From contig NZ_WUEG01000013.1 in NCBI RefSeq assembly GCF_010468565.1, positions 6,823-70,822 on the forward strand: 64,000 bases of DNA. The letters are read 5' to 3'. Positions 47,080-55,928 of this stretch are shown in pieces (position 1 is the stretch's first letter; each line of letters starts with the position of its first letter). The DNA is from Allomuricauda sp. TY007 (lineage in GTDB: Bacteria; Bacteroidota; Bacteroidia; Flavobacteriales; Flavobacteriaceae). Below the pieces are notes generated by a model. The model had not been told where the DNA came from and ran no database searches. It was given only the letters and a program-made list of their open reading frames with translations. The translations under genes and the position numbers were made by a program.

Positions 47080-47700
47080 TTAATTAGCTTTTATAGAGCT
47101 TTCAAAAGGCACTCTATTGATGATGCTTCTTCCCAAAGTTACCTCGTCTGCATATTCCAGTTCATCCCCGACCGAGATACCTCTGGCAATCGTGGAAGTT
47201 GTGACCTCCAGTCCGTCCAATTGTTTATAAATATAAAAATTAGTGGTGTCTCCCTCCATGGTGGAACTCAGGGCCAAAATCAATTCTTTTACGACCCCAT
47301 TCTTCACCTTATTGACCAACGATGCTATATTTAGGTCTTGGGGACCCACGCCTTCCATAGGGGATATTTTACCCCCAAGTACATGGTACAATCCATTGTA
47401 CTGCGATGTATTCTCAATGGCCATTACATCCCTGATATCTTCCACCACACAGACTATGGTTTCATCCCGTTTGGGATTGGCGCAGATTTCGCACACTTCG
47501 GTATCGGAAATGTTGTGGCAGTTTTTGCAAAATTTGACCTCGCTCTTCAATTTTAGCAGGGCATGTGCCAACAGTTCGGTCCTTTCTTCGGGCTGTTTTA
47601 GCAGGTGCAATACCAGCCGTAATGCCGTTCGCTTACCGATTCCCGGCAATTGCGACATTTCGTAAACTGCATTTTCCAATAGCTTCGATGAAAATTCCAT
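47080..47700 (-). CDS. recR: Recombination mediator RecR
   Basis: 206 residues. It helps load RecA in gap repair with RecF/RecO. The N-terminal helix-hairpin-helix [17 protein letters not shown], the zinc finger [21 protein letters not shown] (four Cys) and the Toprim domain with [14 protein letters not shown] and [14 protein letters not shown] are in order. It is convergent to nothing and starts 76 bp from a divergent symporter gene; recR-symporter adjacency is common in Flavobacteria. Confidence 0.97.
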   Translation of the reverse strand: MEFSSKLLENAVYEMSQLPGIGKRTALRLVLHLLKQPEERTELLAHALLKLKSEVKFCKNCHNISDTEVCEICANPKRDETIVCVVEDIRDVMAIENTSQYNGLYHVLGGKISPMEGVGPQDLNIASLVNKVKNGVVKELILALSSTMEGDTTNFYIYKQLDGLEVTTSTIARGISVGDELEYADEVTLGRSIINRVPFESSIKAN

Positions 47701-47776
47701 AGCTTCAATTCTACTACAAAATTACGATTTTACCTTTACCAATTTACTTTCGTACTTTGCAAATCAAATTGCAAAT

Positions 47777-49264
47777 ATGACAGCTACACAAATTCTGTTG
47801 CTTATAGGTGCCTATTTCTTGGTGCTCATCCTTATCTCATACTTTACTGGAAAAAACGATTCCAACGCCGATTTTTTTAAAGCCGGCAAGCAATCCCCTT
47901 GGTACGTTGTTGCCTTTGGAATGGTGGGTGCTTCGTTATCGGGTGTAACTTTTATATCGGTTCCTGGATGGGTAGGAGATAGCCAATTGACCTACATGCA
48001 AGTGGTTCTTGGGTATCTTTTTGGCTATTTTGTGGTAGCGTTTGTATTGTTGCCCCTGTACTACAAACTGAACCTCACCTCTATTTACGAGTATTTGCAT
48101 GATCGTTTTGGAAAAGTAAGTCACCGTACCGGGGCGTTTTTCTTTTTTATATCCCGGGTGTTGGGTGCCGCTTTCAGATTGTATTTGGTCGCCATTGTTT
48201 TGCAACAATTTGTTTTTGATGACCTTGGCGTGCGGTTTGAGTTTACCGTGGTCATCTCCATCCTATTGATTTGGCTGTATACCAACAAGGGTGGCATCAA
48301 AACCATTGTTTGGACGGATACCTTGCAAACACTTTTTATGATTTTGGCCGTAATTCTTTCCATAGTGATGATCAACAAGGAATTGGGATGGAGTTTTGGT
48401 GACTTCTTGGCTTCGGAAGAATTGAAGAGTTACAATAAATTTTTGATAACCGACAGCTTTTTGGATAAAAGCTATTTCATTAAATCCTTTGTAGGGGGAA
48501 TGTTCGTGACCATTTGTATGACGGGTCTGGATCAGGATATGATGCAAAAAAACCTCACTTGCAAATCCTTGAAAGATGCCCAAAAGAACATGGTCTCATT
48601 TAGTTTTGTCCTGGTTGGCGTCACATTTTTATTCATGCTATTGGGTGCCCTACTATATATCTTTGCACAAAGAGAAGGCATTGGAATTCCTTTAATGGAT
48701 GGCACTCCTAAAACCGACCTGTTATTCCCTGAAATTTCCCTAAATGGCGGCTTGGGATTGGCTTTGGCCATTACTTTTATGCTTGGGTTGATTGCCGCCG
48801 CTTATAGCAGTGCCGACAGTGCACTTACTTCCCTGACCACATCTTTTTGTGTGGACTTTTTAAATGTCGAAGAAAAAGAGGATAAAGAACAAAAGCGTAT
48901 CAGAAAACGTACCCATATTGTAATGAGCGTAGTATTGGTGATTGTTATTATCGCATTTAAATATATTCTAAGCAGCAATGTTATTGATAGCCTGCTCACT
49001 GTGGCCGGTTATACCTATGGTCCTTTATTGGGGCTTTTTGCCTTTGGCATCTTCACCAAGCATAAGATCAAGGATGGTTATGTTTGGATAGTTGCACTAG
49101 CTTCGGTTGCCACCATAGTTTTGGTCGCCAGTGTACCTGCAGATTATTTGGGAGGGTATCAGGTTGGCTATGAATTGTTACCACTCAACGGTTTATTGAC
49201 ATTTATCGGTCTTTGGCTGATCAGGACCAAGGAACCCAAGCCAAAAACTAGTATTGCCCAGTAG
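47777..49264 (+). CDS. Sodium/solute symporter (SSS family)
   Basis: 495 residues, about 13 membrane segments. The signature region [40 protein letters not shown] and the Na+-site helix [19 protein letters not shown] are typical. The solute is not readable from sequence; related Bacteroidota proteins are annotated as transporters of sugars or organic acids. The 3' end overlaps the convergent CoA-binding gene by 17 bp. Confidence 0.93.
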   Translation: MTATQILLLIGAYFLVLILISYFTGKNDSNADFFKAGKQSPWYVVAFGMVGASLSGVTFISVPGWVGDSQLTYMQVVLGYLFGYFVVAFVLLPLYYKLNLTSIYEYLHDRFGKVSHRTGAFFFFISRVLGAAFRLYLVAIVLQQFVFDDLGVRFEFTVVISILLIWLYTNKGGIKTIVWTDTLQTLFMILAVILSIVMINKELGWSFGDFLASEELKSYNKFLITDSFLDKSYFIKSFVGGMFVTICMTGLDQDMMQKNLTCKSLKDAQKNMVSFSFVLVGVTFLFMLLGALLYIFAQREGIGIPLMDGTPKTDLLFPEISLNGGLGLALAITFMLGLIAAAYSSADSALTSLTTSFCVDFLNVEEKEDKEQKRIRKRTHIVMSVVLVIVIIAFKYILSSNVIDSLLTVAGYTYGPLLGLFAFGIFTKHKIKDGYVWIVALASVATIVLVASVPADYLGGYQVGYELLPLNGLLTFIGLWLIRTKEPKPKTSIAQ

Positions 49265-49607
49265 CCAACAACACCAAAGTACAGGCCACTTCTACCTCAA
49301 TCCCCGCATTTTCAAGGATTTTGTAGAACACGGGGTTTTCGGTACCCGGATTAAAAATCACTCTTCGGGGTGTTAGATCCACTATTTTTTGATAATATTC
49401 CTTTTGGTTTTTTGGACTTAAATATAAAGTTACGGTATCAATATTTTGAAAATCACCCAAGTTGTCTTTAATTTGTACCCCTGATACAGTTCCCCCACGT
49501 ATCCCGAATGCGGTTGTTTCAATATTATTGTCAACCAACCTACGAATTGCTGTGTTACTGTATCTTTCCGGGTTTGTAGAAGCCCCTACGACAAGTGTTT
49601 TTGACAT
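49248..49607 (-). CDS. CoA-binding domain protein (YccU-like)
   Basis: 119 residues, a single Rossmann-like CoA-binding domain: [46 protein letters not shown] and [15 protein letters not shown]. Its physiological role is unknown. It begins 34 bp from a plus-strand ECF-type promoter at 49641 and its gene end overlaps the SSS gene. Confidence 0.92.
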   Translation of the reverse strand: MSKTLVVGASTNPERYSNTAIRRLVDNNIETTAFGIRGGTVSGVQIKDNLGDFQNIDTVTLYLSPKNQKEYYQKIVDLTPRRVIFNPGTENPVFYKILENAGIEVEVACTLVLLATGQY

Positions 49608-49640
49608 TTGTTAATTTTTGTGTTAAACTTTAATATAGAC

Positions 49641-49666
49641 TGTAACTTTTAAAAGGAAAACTCGTC
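49641..49666 (+). promoter_or_regulatory. ECF-type promoter P1, upstream of the small-RNA candidate
   Basis: TGTAAC at 49641-49646, 16-bp spacer, CGTC at 49663-49666. AAC in the -35 and CGT in the -10 are the common ECF sigma features. The predicted start is near 49673. The same element occurs upstream of the sigma gene itself (60877), of a DUF6249 gene (61015) and of a receptor gene (49957). Confidence 0.7.
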
Positions 49667-49672
49667 TATTAT

Positions 49673-49785
49673 TCATATATTATATTGTCATTGGTAAGAC
49701 TGTATTTTTATAGTTAATGGTTAGTGTTTAGTATAGCTTATCAATGTATAACCCCGGTATTTTTGCCGGGGTTTCTTCTTTTATA
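49673..49785 (+). ncRNA. Candidate small RNA of about 110 nt under ECF promoter P1
   Basis: This stretch between the CoA-binding gene and the receptor has no ORF longer than a few codons on the plus strand. It begins about 7 nt after the CGTC of P1 and ends in a strong intrinsic terminator at 49750-49785. Inside, ATTGGTAAG (49690-49698) can pair with CTTATCAAT (49737-49745) in a 9-bp helix with one G-U pair; within it ACTGTA (49699-49704) pairs with TATAGT (49709-49714). Promoter, fold and terminator together support a non-coding transcript. Its existence, ends and target are predictions; no complementarity to the receptor leader was found by eye. Confidence 0.55.
49750..49785 (+). terminator. 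Strong intrinsic terminator ending the small-RNA candidate
   Basis: AACCCCGG (49750-49757) pairs with CCGGGGTT (49766-49773) over an 8-nt loop and is followed by TCTTCTTTTA on the plus strand. On the minus strand no T-tract follows. It is 486 bp past the SSS stop, so it is not that gene's natural terminator. Confidence 0.85.
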
Positions 49786-49880
49786 GACTTGCCGCAATTG
49801 CCCCTCCAAACCAGAATGCCCTACAAAAATGGGCAAAGCCATCATATTTTATGTTAAGGAATGTTAAAATAATTTTCTTC

Positions 49881-49906
49881 TGTAACATTCTTCAGTATCG
49901 AGCGTC
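49881..49906 (+). promoter_or_regulatory. ECF-type promoter P2, upstream of the outer-membrane receptor
   Basis: TGTAAC at 49881-49886, 16-bp spacer, CGTC at 49903-49906. Predicted start near 49913, leaving a leader of about 44 nt to the ATG at 49957. Confidence 0.68.
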
Positions 49907-49956
49907 TTAAAAGTAACATCAATCAATCGAATCATCAATCAAAAAACGAACAACTC

Positions 49957-52407
49957 ATGAGACATGTGAGCATTCTTTTTGCACTATTCTTGTGCACTGT
50001 ATTTCCTTCAATTTCTTTAGCAAACGACCCCGATACGGCTTTAGGCTCCGTTAACGGAACGGTCGTGGACAATATCAGCAAACAACCTGTTGCATACGCA
50101 GCGGTAGTCATCAAATCCGAAGATGGGTCAACGACCATTACCGGTGGCATTACTACCGAAGATGGAAGCTTCGAAATTGAAAAGCTGCCCGATGGCACCT
50201 TTCTTTTTGAAGTACAGTTTATCGGTTACAAGACCTACTCCCAAAAACTAGTAATAGCCAAAGGAAAACGAAACCTGAACTTGGGAACCGTAATCTTGGA
50301 GGAAGAGACTAAGGAACTGGAAGGCGTTGAGGTGGTAGCGGAACGAACCACTATAGAACAACGTGTGGACCGAAAGGTAATCAATGTAGGGAAAGACCTT
50401 ACCACAGCAGGTGCTTCGGCATCGGATATTATGAACAACATTCCATCCGTTAATGTGGATTCCCAAACAGGCGATATTACCCTACGTGGAAATTCCAATG
50501 TACGTGTCATGGTCGATGGCAAACTATCCAACGTTCCCGTTGCACAATTGCTCAAGCAAATTCCGTCCACATCCATTAAATCCATAGAACTGATCACCAA
50601 TCCGTCTGCCAAGTACAATCCCGAAGGGATGAGCGGCATCATCAATATTGTTTTGCACAAAAATGCAAACATTGGCTTCAACGGAAACGTGAACATGGGC
50701 CTTACCAAAGGTATCGAGGCCAAATTCAATAGCTCCATTGATTTAAACTACCGCAATGGAAAATTCAACTTTTATGGGAATTATGGAAACAATATCGGTA
50801 AATGGGTCAACGATGGAAGCATTCTTCGAATCGAGGAAAACTCACGCCAAAAGTTTGACTTTTTCAACAACAACAAATCCCATCTCTATAAAGTAGGGGT
50901 CGATTTCTATCTGAATGACAAAAACACCATATCCTTCTTTACCAATCAAAATATTTATGAAGGGGAAGGAGATGGCAAAACCCAAGTTTCGTATTTCAAC
51001 AATCCATCCAGAAATGTGACCCAATTGTTCTTGGACGATTCCAACAACCGTAGCGAACAGTACAATTTTGACTATAAACTGGACTTTAATAAGGAAGGGC
51101 ATAACATTGAACTGGAGGTGGACCACAACCAGTTTGAAAGCGAACAAGATGCCGATTTTAGCTCCACTGGAGCATCTACCTACCCGGATTATATGGATTT
51201 TGTGGATACCGACCGTACCCAAACCACTGCCAATTTAGATTACGTGAATCCACTGGACAGTATTTCCAAATTGGAACTGGGACTGCAATCCAGAAATTTT
51301 GAGACCAAAGTGGATTATTCGTCCACTGGTCAGTCCTTTAATTCCAACGGGGACTTGGTACCCACACCATCTACCAAATTTGTGTACGACATGGATATTT
51401 ATTCCGCCTACGCCACATTTGGACAGTCCTATGAGAAATGGTCCTACCAAATGGGTGTTCGGGTAGAGGATGTGCAGGTAAAAGCGGATACCAATGCGGT
51501 ACGCTCCTTCACGGATAACTATACCGAAATATATCCATCCACTTTCGTAACATACAAGCCCAACGAAAAAGACCAGATACAAATTAGTTATAGTAGACGA
51601 GTGGATAGACCGGGGCTACAGCAAGTAAACCCCATCCGAGAGTTTGCCACCCCTTTGATATCTTCCTTTGGAAACCCAAATTTGGTTCCCCAGTTTACAA
51701 GCTCTTATGAAGCCAATTATACCAAAAGAATCAAAAATGGAAGTATTACCGGTGGTGTTTTCTATAGAAGTATTTCCGATGAGATCAACCGGGCCGTTTA
51801 TGTGGACCGCTTGGACCTGAACAAGACCATTCTCACTTTTGACAATTTTGATAAAACATCGGCCTATGGCGTTGAGTTGTCCTCCAATTATCGTCCAGCA
51901 AAATGGTGGAACATCAATGGTAGTTTTGATATGTTCTCGCAAACACAACGAGGCATTACGGAAACATTCAGTACCACAGACCCCGATCCTACCGAAGATG
52001 ACATTGTTCAGGAAAATGTCGAGGTCGACAACACAGCCTGGAACCTAAGAATGAACAACAGCTTTACAGTTACCAAAAAATTGACGCTGCAAGCCTTTGG
52101 CTTTTACCGTGGACGAAACAAAAGCATACAGTTTGATGCCCAACCCATGTATTTTGTGAATTTAGGCGCACGCTACAGCTTCGCCGAGGGCAAGGGTACA
52201 CTTAGCTTTAACTACAACGATATTTTCAACACCATGCGCTTCGCCTTTGAAGGTGATTACCCATATGCTCAAGAAGGTGCCTTTAATTGGGAAAGCAACA
52301 ACGTATATATTGGATTATCCTACCGGTTTGGAAGTGGAAAAAACCGTGCCAAGCAACGCAAAAGAAGGGATGACAACACCAAACAAGGTGGTGGCGGAAT
52401 CCTATAA
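49957..52407 (+). CDS. Outer-membrane beta-barrel receptor (TonB-dependent-like)
   Basis: 816 residues. A signal peptide (MRHVSILFALFLCTVFPSIS) is followed by a carboxypeptidase-regulatory-like domain (GSVNGTVVDNISKQPVAYAA), a plug (SASDIMNNIPSVNVDSQTGD, ITNPSAKYNPEGMSGIINIV) and a large barrel of the OMP_b-brl_3 kind with many Tyr/Asn-rich strands. The C-terminus is unusual: after VYIGLSYRFGSGKNRAK it runs on to KQGGGGIL, a basic, glycine-rich tail. It is not SusC-like and lacks a SusD neighbour. It has its own ECF-type promoter, and the substrate is unknown. Confidence 0.92.
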   Translation: MRHVSILFALFLCTVFPSISLANDPDTALGSVNGTVVDNISKQPVAYAAVVIKSEDGSTTITGGITTEDGSFEIEKLPDGTFLFEVQFIGYKTYSQKLVIAKGKRNLNLGTVILEEETKELEGVEVVAERTTIEQRVDRKVINVGKDLTTAGASASDIMNNIPSVNVDSQTGDITLRGNSNVRVMVDGKLSNVPVAQLLKQIPSTSIKSIELITNPSAKYNPEGMSGIINIVLHKNANIGFNGNVNMGLTKGIEAKFNSSIDLNYRNGKFNFYGNYGNNIGKWVNDGSILRIEENSRQKFDFFNNNKSHLYKVGVDFYLNDKNTISFFTNQNIYEGEGDGKTQVSYFNNPSRNVTQLFLDDSNNRSEQYNFDYKLDFNKEGHNIELEVDHNQFESEQDADFSSTGASTYPDYMDFVDTDRTQTTANLDYVNPLDSISKLELGLQSRNFETKVDYSSTGQSFNSNGDLVPTPSTKFVYDMDIYSAYATFGQSYEKWSYQMGVRVEDVQVKADTNAVRSFTDNYTEIYPSTFVTYKPNEKDQIQISYSRRVDRPGLQQVNPIREFATPLISSFGNPNLVPQFTSSYEANYTKRIKNGSITGGVFYRSISDEINRAVYVDRLDLNKTILTFDNFDKTSAYGVELSSNYRPAKWWNINGSFDMFSQTQRGITETFSTTDPDPTEDDIVQENVEVDNTAWNLRMNNSFTVTKKLTLQAFGFYRGRNKSIQFDAQPMYFVNLGARYSFAEGKGTLSFNYNDIFNTMRFAFEGDYPYAQEGAFNWESNNVYIGLSYRFGSGKNRAKQRKRRDDNTKQGGGGIL

Positions 52408-52465
52408 AACATATTGATGCTTCATATTCGAGTGTTGGTTGGTTATCTTGTGAGAGCATCAATAA

Positions 52466-52500
52466 AAAACCCCGATCCTTTAGGATCGGGGTTTTATTTT
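52466..52500. terminator. Bidirectional terminator between receptor and fabH
   Basis: AAAACCCCGATCC (52466-52478) pairs with GGATCGGGGTTTT (52483-52495) over four bases, with T-rich flanks on both strands. It serves the convergent receptor and fabH genes. Confidence 0.92.
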
Positions 52501-52529
52501 ATACTTATTCTTTATTGTGGCGATATCCG

Positions 52530-53540
52530 CTACCAGCGAATAATCACACTGCCCCATGTAAAGCCACTACCAAAAGCAGCCAGCACCACCAAGTCTCCTT
52601 CTTTGATTTTTCCTGCTTCCCATGCCTCTGTTAAAGCAATCGGAATGGATGCGGCCGTGGTGTTTCCATATTTCATGATGTTGTTGAACACCTGATCATC
52701 ATTCAACCCAAATTTCTTTTGGATGAATTGTGAAATCCGCAAGTTGGCTTGATGCGGAATCAACATATCAATGTCCTGAGGGCCCAGATTGTTTTTTTGT
52801 AAACCCTCCATAATCACTTCACTAAAACGGACCACTGCATTTTTAAATACAAATTGGCCGTTCATATGAGGAAAATAGGATGTATCCTCAGGGTCATTAT
52901 CCTCAATAATGTCGTTCACCCATCTTTTGCCCATTCCGGGCGCAATCAATGAAAGTTCTTCGGCATGTTGCCCTTCGGAATGTAAATGGGTGGAAAGAAT
53001 TCCTTTTGAAGTATCTTCTTCTCGGGTTAGTACGGCAGCTCCCGCACCATCCCCAAAAATTACGGATACGCCCCTACCCCTTGTTGTCATGTCCAAACCA
53101 TGGGAATGAAGTTCGGAACCGATAACAAGCACATTTTTGTACATGCCACTTTTTATGTATTGATCAGCGACGGAGATTCCGTAGACAAAACCAGAACATT
53201 GGTTTCGGACATCGAGTGCCCCTATAGTTCTTTTTAATCCCAAATCGCGTTGTACCAAAACCCCGGGGCCAGGAAAGTAATAATCAGGGCTCAGTGTGGC
53301 AAAAACAATGAAATCTATTTCATCCTTATCAATGCCGGCACGTTCGATTGCCTTTTGGGCCGCTTTTACCCCCATGGATGTGGTGGTATCTGTACCCTTT
53401 ACAACATGGCGCCTTTCTTTAATCCCGGTACGCTCCTGTATCCATTCGTCATTGGTGTCCATCACTTTGGACAAATCGTCGTTAGTGACCACATTTTCAG
53501 GGACGTAAAATCCCAATCCTGATATTCTTGAGTTATACAT
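52530..53540 (-). CDS. fabH: 3-oxoacyl-ACP synthase III
   Basis: 336 residues. It condenses acetyl- (or branched-acyl-) CoA with malonyl-ACP to start fatty acid synthesis. The catalytic Cys is in VRNQCSGFVYGIS; the His is in MLIPHQANLRISQ and the Asn in YGNTTAASIPIAL. EWIQERTGIKERRHV and GDGAGAAVLTREE are typical. It stands alone between two terminator/intergenic signals. Iso-branched primer use is common in Flavobacteria but cannot be read here. Confidence 0.96.
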   Translation of the reverse strand: MYNSRISGLGFYVPENVVTNDDLSKVMDTNDEWIQERTGIKERRHVVKGTDTTTSMGVKAAQKAIERAGIDKDEIDFIVFATLSPDYYFPGPGVLVQRDLGLKRTIGALDVRNQCSGFVYGISVADQYIKSGMYKNVLVIGSELHSHGLDMTTRGRGVSVIFGDGAGAAVLTREEDTSKGILSTHLHSEGQHAEELSLIAPGMGKRWVNDIIEDNDPEDTSYFPHMNGQFVFKNAVVRFSEVIMEGLQKNNLGPQDIDMLIPHQANLRISQFIQKKFGLNDDQVFNNIMKYGNTTAASIPIALTEAWEAGKIKEGDLVVLAAFGSGFTWGSVIIRW

Positions 53541-53635
53541 TATAAAGTGCTTAATATTGAATCTTTAAAAAGTCCTAGGCTAATTAATGGAAAAGTAAAA
53601 AATATATCCCAAGAACTGGATATTTATTAAGAAAA

Positions 53636-54946
53636 TTAGTCCATATACTTTTCAAAATGGTTGACCTCGACCTTGGCTTTTAAATCATGTAAGAGGTTGT
53701 AAAGTCCAAAAAATGTGCGGTTTATGTACAAAAAGTGTTTGGATCCTCGGTTTCCGTTCATTTTTCGGATTTGCTCATCTTTGGAGTAGCGTTCACTGAG
53801 GTTCGCAATTTTCGACCAAAAGCCTTCATCACCAAAATCGAAAGTCTCTTTGTGAAAAGGTGAAGTGAAAATCGTAAGCATTTCTTTAAACAAAGCTTTA
53901 AAAAACTGCAATTCCTCTTCTGAATCTGTTGGTGTTAAAATCTCCAGTTCGTACAATTTCTCCATGAAGATTTTATCGTTGTTGATGTTCTCTTCCTTCG
54001 CCAATTCAAAATAGGGCACATAAAAATCGTCCGGTATTTGTTTGATACATCCAAAATCAATCGCAATCAACTTACCTTCGGAACTGACCAAAAAATTACC
54101 TGGATGAGGGTCAGCATGCACACGCCTTAATTCATGGATTTGAAACATGTAAAAATCCCAAAGTGCCTGCCCTAATTTGTTGCCCAAATCAGCATCGAAA
54201 TGGGTTTGGGTAAATTCCCCCAAATGGATTCCCTCCATCCAATCCATGGTCAAAATACGCTCGCTTGATAATTCGCGATAGTATTTTGGAAACTGCATGT
54301 TAGGGATAACAGTGCAAGCAGTGGTAATTTCATCACTTTGCTCCAGTTCCAAAATATAGTTGGTCTCCTCCACTAATTTGTGCTCTACTTCCTTAAAGTA
54401 TTTTTCGGAATCCTTACCCTTCAAGTTGAACATTTTAATGGCCACGGGCTTTACCAAGGCCAAATCGCTACTAATGCTTTCTGCAACGCCCGGATATTGG
54501 ATTTTGACCGCCAATTGTTTACCATCCTTTTCTGCGCGATGAACTTGACCTATACTGGCGGCGTTCACGGAATCTTTTTCAAATTCATCAAAAATGTCCT
54601 CTGGATATTTGCCCAAATATTTTTTGAAGGTCTTGCGCACCAAAGGTGCGGACAAAGGCGGTACCGAAAATTGGGATAAGGAAAACTTTTCCACGTAGGC
54701 CCGTGGCAAAAGGTTCTTCTCCATACTGAGCATCTGAGCCACTTTAAGGGCACTACCTTTTAAACTTTTGAGCCCGTCATAAATGTCCTCGGCATTGTCT
54801 TGATCCAAGGTATCTTTTGAAGTCTCCGGGTCCACCAGTTTTTTACCGTAGTATTTTACGTAGTTCCCTCCTATTTTAACCCCAGTTTTAACCAGCTTTC
54901 CAGCCCGTTCAATTTTTCCTGTGGGGATGGTATCCAAACTTTTCAT
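53636..54946 (-). CDS. AarF/UbiB-family atypical kinase
   Basis: 436 residues. ATP-binding markers are AASIGQVHRAEKDGKQLAVK, the Lys in LAVKIQYPG, the catalytic loop VHADPHPGNFLVS and the metal-binding IAIDFGCIKQIP. The family's N-terminal KxGQ motif reads KVAQMLSMEKN, with Ala for Gly. UbiB-like proteins support quinone synthesis or lipid distribution; Bacteroidota use menaquinone. The gene lies 5 bp after a TetR gene and is probably regulated by it. Confidence 0.92.
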   Translation of the reverse strand: MKSLDTIPTGKIERAGKLVKTGVKIGGNYVKYYGKKLVDPETSKDTLDQDNAEDIYDGLKSLKGSALKVAQMLSMEKNLLPRAYVEKFSLSQFSVPPLSAPLVRKTFKKYLGKYPEDIFDEFEKDSVNAASIGQVHRAEKDGKQLAVKIQYPGVAESISSDLALVKPVAIKMFNLKGKDSEKYFKEVEHKLVEETNYILELEQSDEITTACTVIPNMQFPKYYRELSSERILTMDWMEGIHLGEFTQTHFDADLGNKLGQALWDFYMFQIHELRRVHADPHPGNFLVSSEGKLIAIDFGCIKQIPDDFYVPYFELAKEENINNDKIFMEKLYELEILTPTDSEEELQFFKALFKEMLTIFTSPFHKETFDFGDEGFWSKIANLSERYSKDEQIRKMNGNRGSKHFLYINRTFFGLYNLLHDLKAKVEVNHFEKYMD

Positions 54947-54951
54947 GTGTT

Positions 54952-55608
54952 CTATGCGAATTTTTCCTTGTAAAGAAATTTTCCAAAGTCCACAATCTTT
55001 TCCAAGGGTGTACTTTCAAAAATCTGGAACACGGTGGTCACGGATTTTTCAATGGCGATATCGGTTTTCTCAAAACCTGGAGAACCATCTTCCATCCAAA
55101 ATTTTAGGATGAAGAGGAACTGAAACCAAGCTCCTTCTGAAAACAAGGGTGCATTATATTTGAAGATTTTCATGTTTTTCTCCTCATTTCGCTCTTCTAT
55201 CAAGGTAGAGGCGAAATCCTTGAAACTTTTTCGCAATCCTTTCAATTGGGTCAGACCCTCCAGAGAATATTTGTGCTCATTCATAATGAACAACACATAG
55301 CTCCTGTTCAAAGTAAGATTTTCGAAAAATGTGAAGAAGAAAGTCAGCATCTTTTCCTCGTTGGTCATGGAGGCATATTGCCTGTTTTTTTGCATTACTC
55401 CATAACTATTGTCGAAAAATTTGTTCCATATGGATTGCTGCAGCGATTCAAACGAACCAAAGAACCCATAAAACTCATCTTCTTTGATTTTATGCTCTTT
55501 ACAGAATTTGAATACCGAGCTTGGCACCTTTTCATGTTCCAAAACAGATTCCATAAAAAGGGCTATGATTTTATCTTCGGTAATTTTGGATTTGCTTGTA
55601 TTTGCCAT
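54952..55608 (-). CDS. TetR-family transcriptional regulator
   Basis: 218 residues. The N-terminal helix-turn-helix is degenerate but recognisable (KITEDKIIALFMESVLEHEK, FKFCKEHKIKEDEFYGFFGS, FESLQQSIWNKFFD). The rest is an all-helical ligand-binding domain (MLTFFFTFFENLTLNRSYVL). It likely represses itself and the AarF gene that follows after 5 bp; a perfect palindrome upstream is a candidate operator. The ligand is unknown. Confidence 0.9.
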   Translation of the reverse strand: MANTSKSKITEDKIIALFMESVLEHEKVPSSVFKFCKEHKIKEDEFYGFFGSFESLQQSIWNKFFDNSYGVMQKNRQYASMTNEEKMLTFFFTFFENLTLNRSYVLFIMNEHKYSLEGLTQLKGLRKSFKDFASTLIEERNEEKNMKIFKYNAPLFSEGAWFQFLFILKFWMEDGSPGFEKTDIAIEKSVTTVFQIFESTPLEKIVDFGKFLYKEKFA

Positions 55609-55928
55609 TTTGAGTTGTTTTTTGAAGAATTAACAAAGTTAGGGATGCATCATCTAATTTTTTAAAGAAAATGCACTTTCGCTCGAAAGTGCATTTTCAC
55701 AACCTAACCAATAAATAAACAAACTGTTATAGTAGTACTATTTCATAGCAATTTCCCATAACACTGTAAATATACATTTTTGTTTAACTTTTTTTAAATT
55801 TAAATAAACAAAGTTTTGTTAAAATTGATTTGTTTCCGTCAAGATGGATTCTTAATGCCAGTTTGTCAGATTTGACATTGTGGTATTTTTTTTGACCAAC
55901 AGCAGTAAAAAGTATAAAAAACAAAACG
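55609..55928. other. Intergenic region between divergent tetR and htpG
   Basis: The 320-bp region holds the TetR promoter with a -7 match TAACTTTG (minus, 55634-55641), the long palindrome at 55667-55698, and the htpG promoter near 55862-55894 (TTTG, 18 bp, TA-T-rich, not an exact match). No ORF or RNA gene is seen. Confidence 0.6.
55667..55698. promoter_or_regulatory. Candidate TetR operator: 15-bp perfect palindrome arms
   Basis: GAAAATGCACTTTCG (55667-55681) is perfectly complementary to CGAAAGTGCATTTTC (55684-55698) with a 2-bp centre. It lies 59-90 bp upstream of the TetR start and abuts the likely -33 region of that promoter. A terminator role is less likely: no T-tract beyond TTTTC and no gene ends here. 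Confidence 0.6.

Noticed and set aside
49750..49785. Terminator as the end of the Na+/solute symporter transcript
   Set aside because: It is 486 bp past the stop and beyond the whole convergent CoA-binding gene; a local promoter at 49641 explains it better.
55667..55698. Palindrome as intrinsic terminator
   Set aside because: No gene ends nearby in either direction and the T-run after the stem is only four bases; an operator is more likely.
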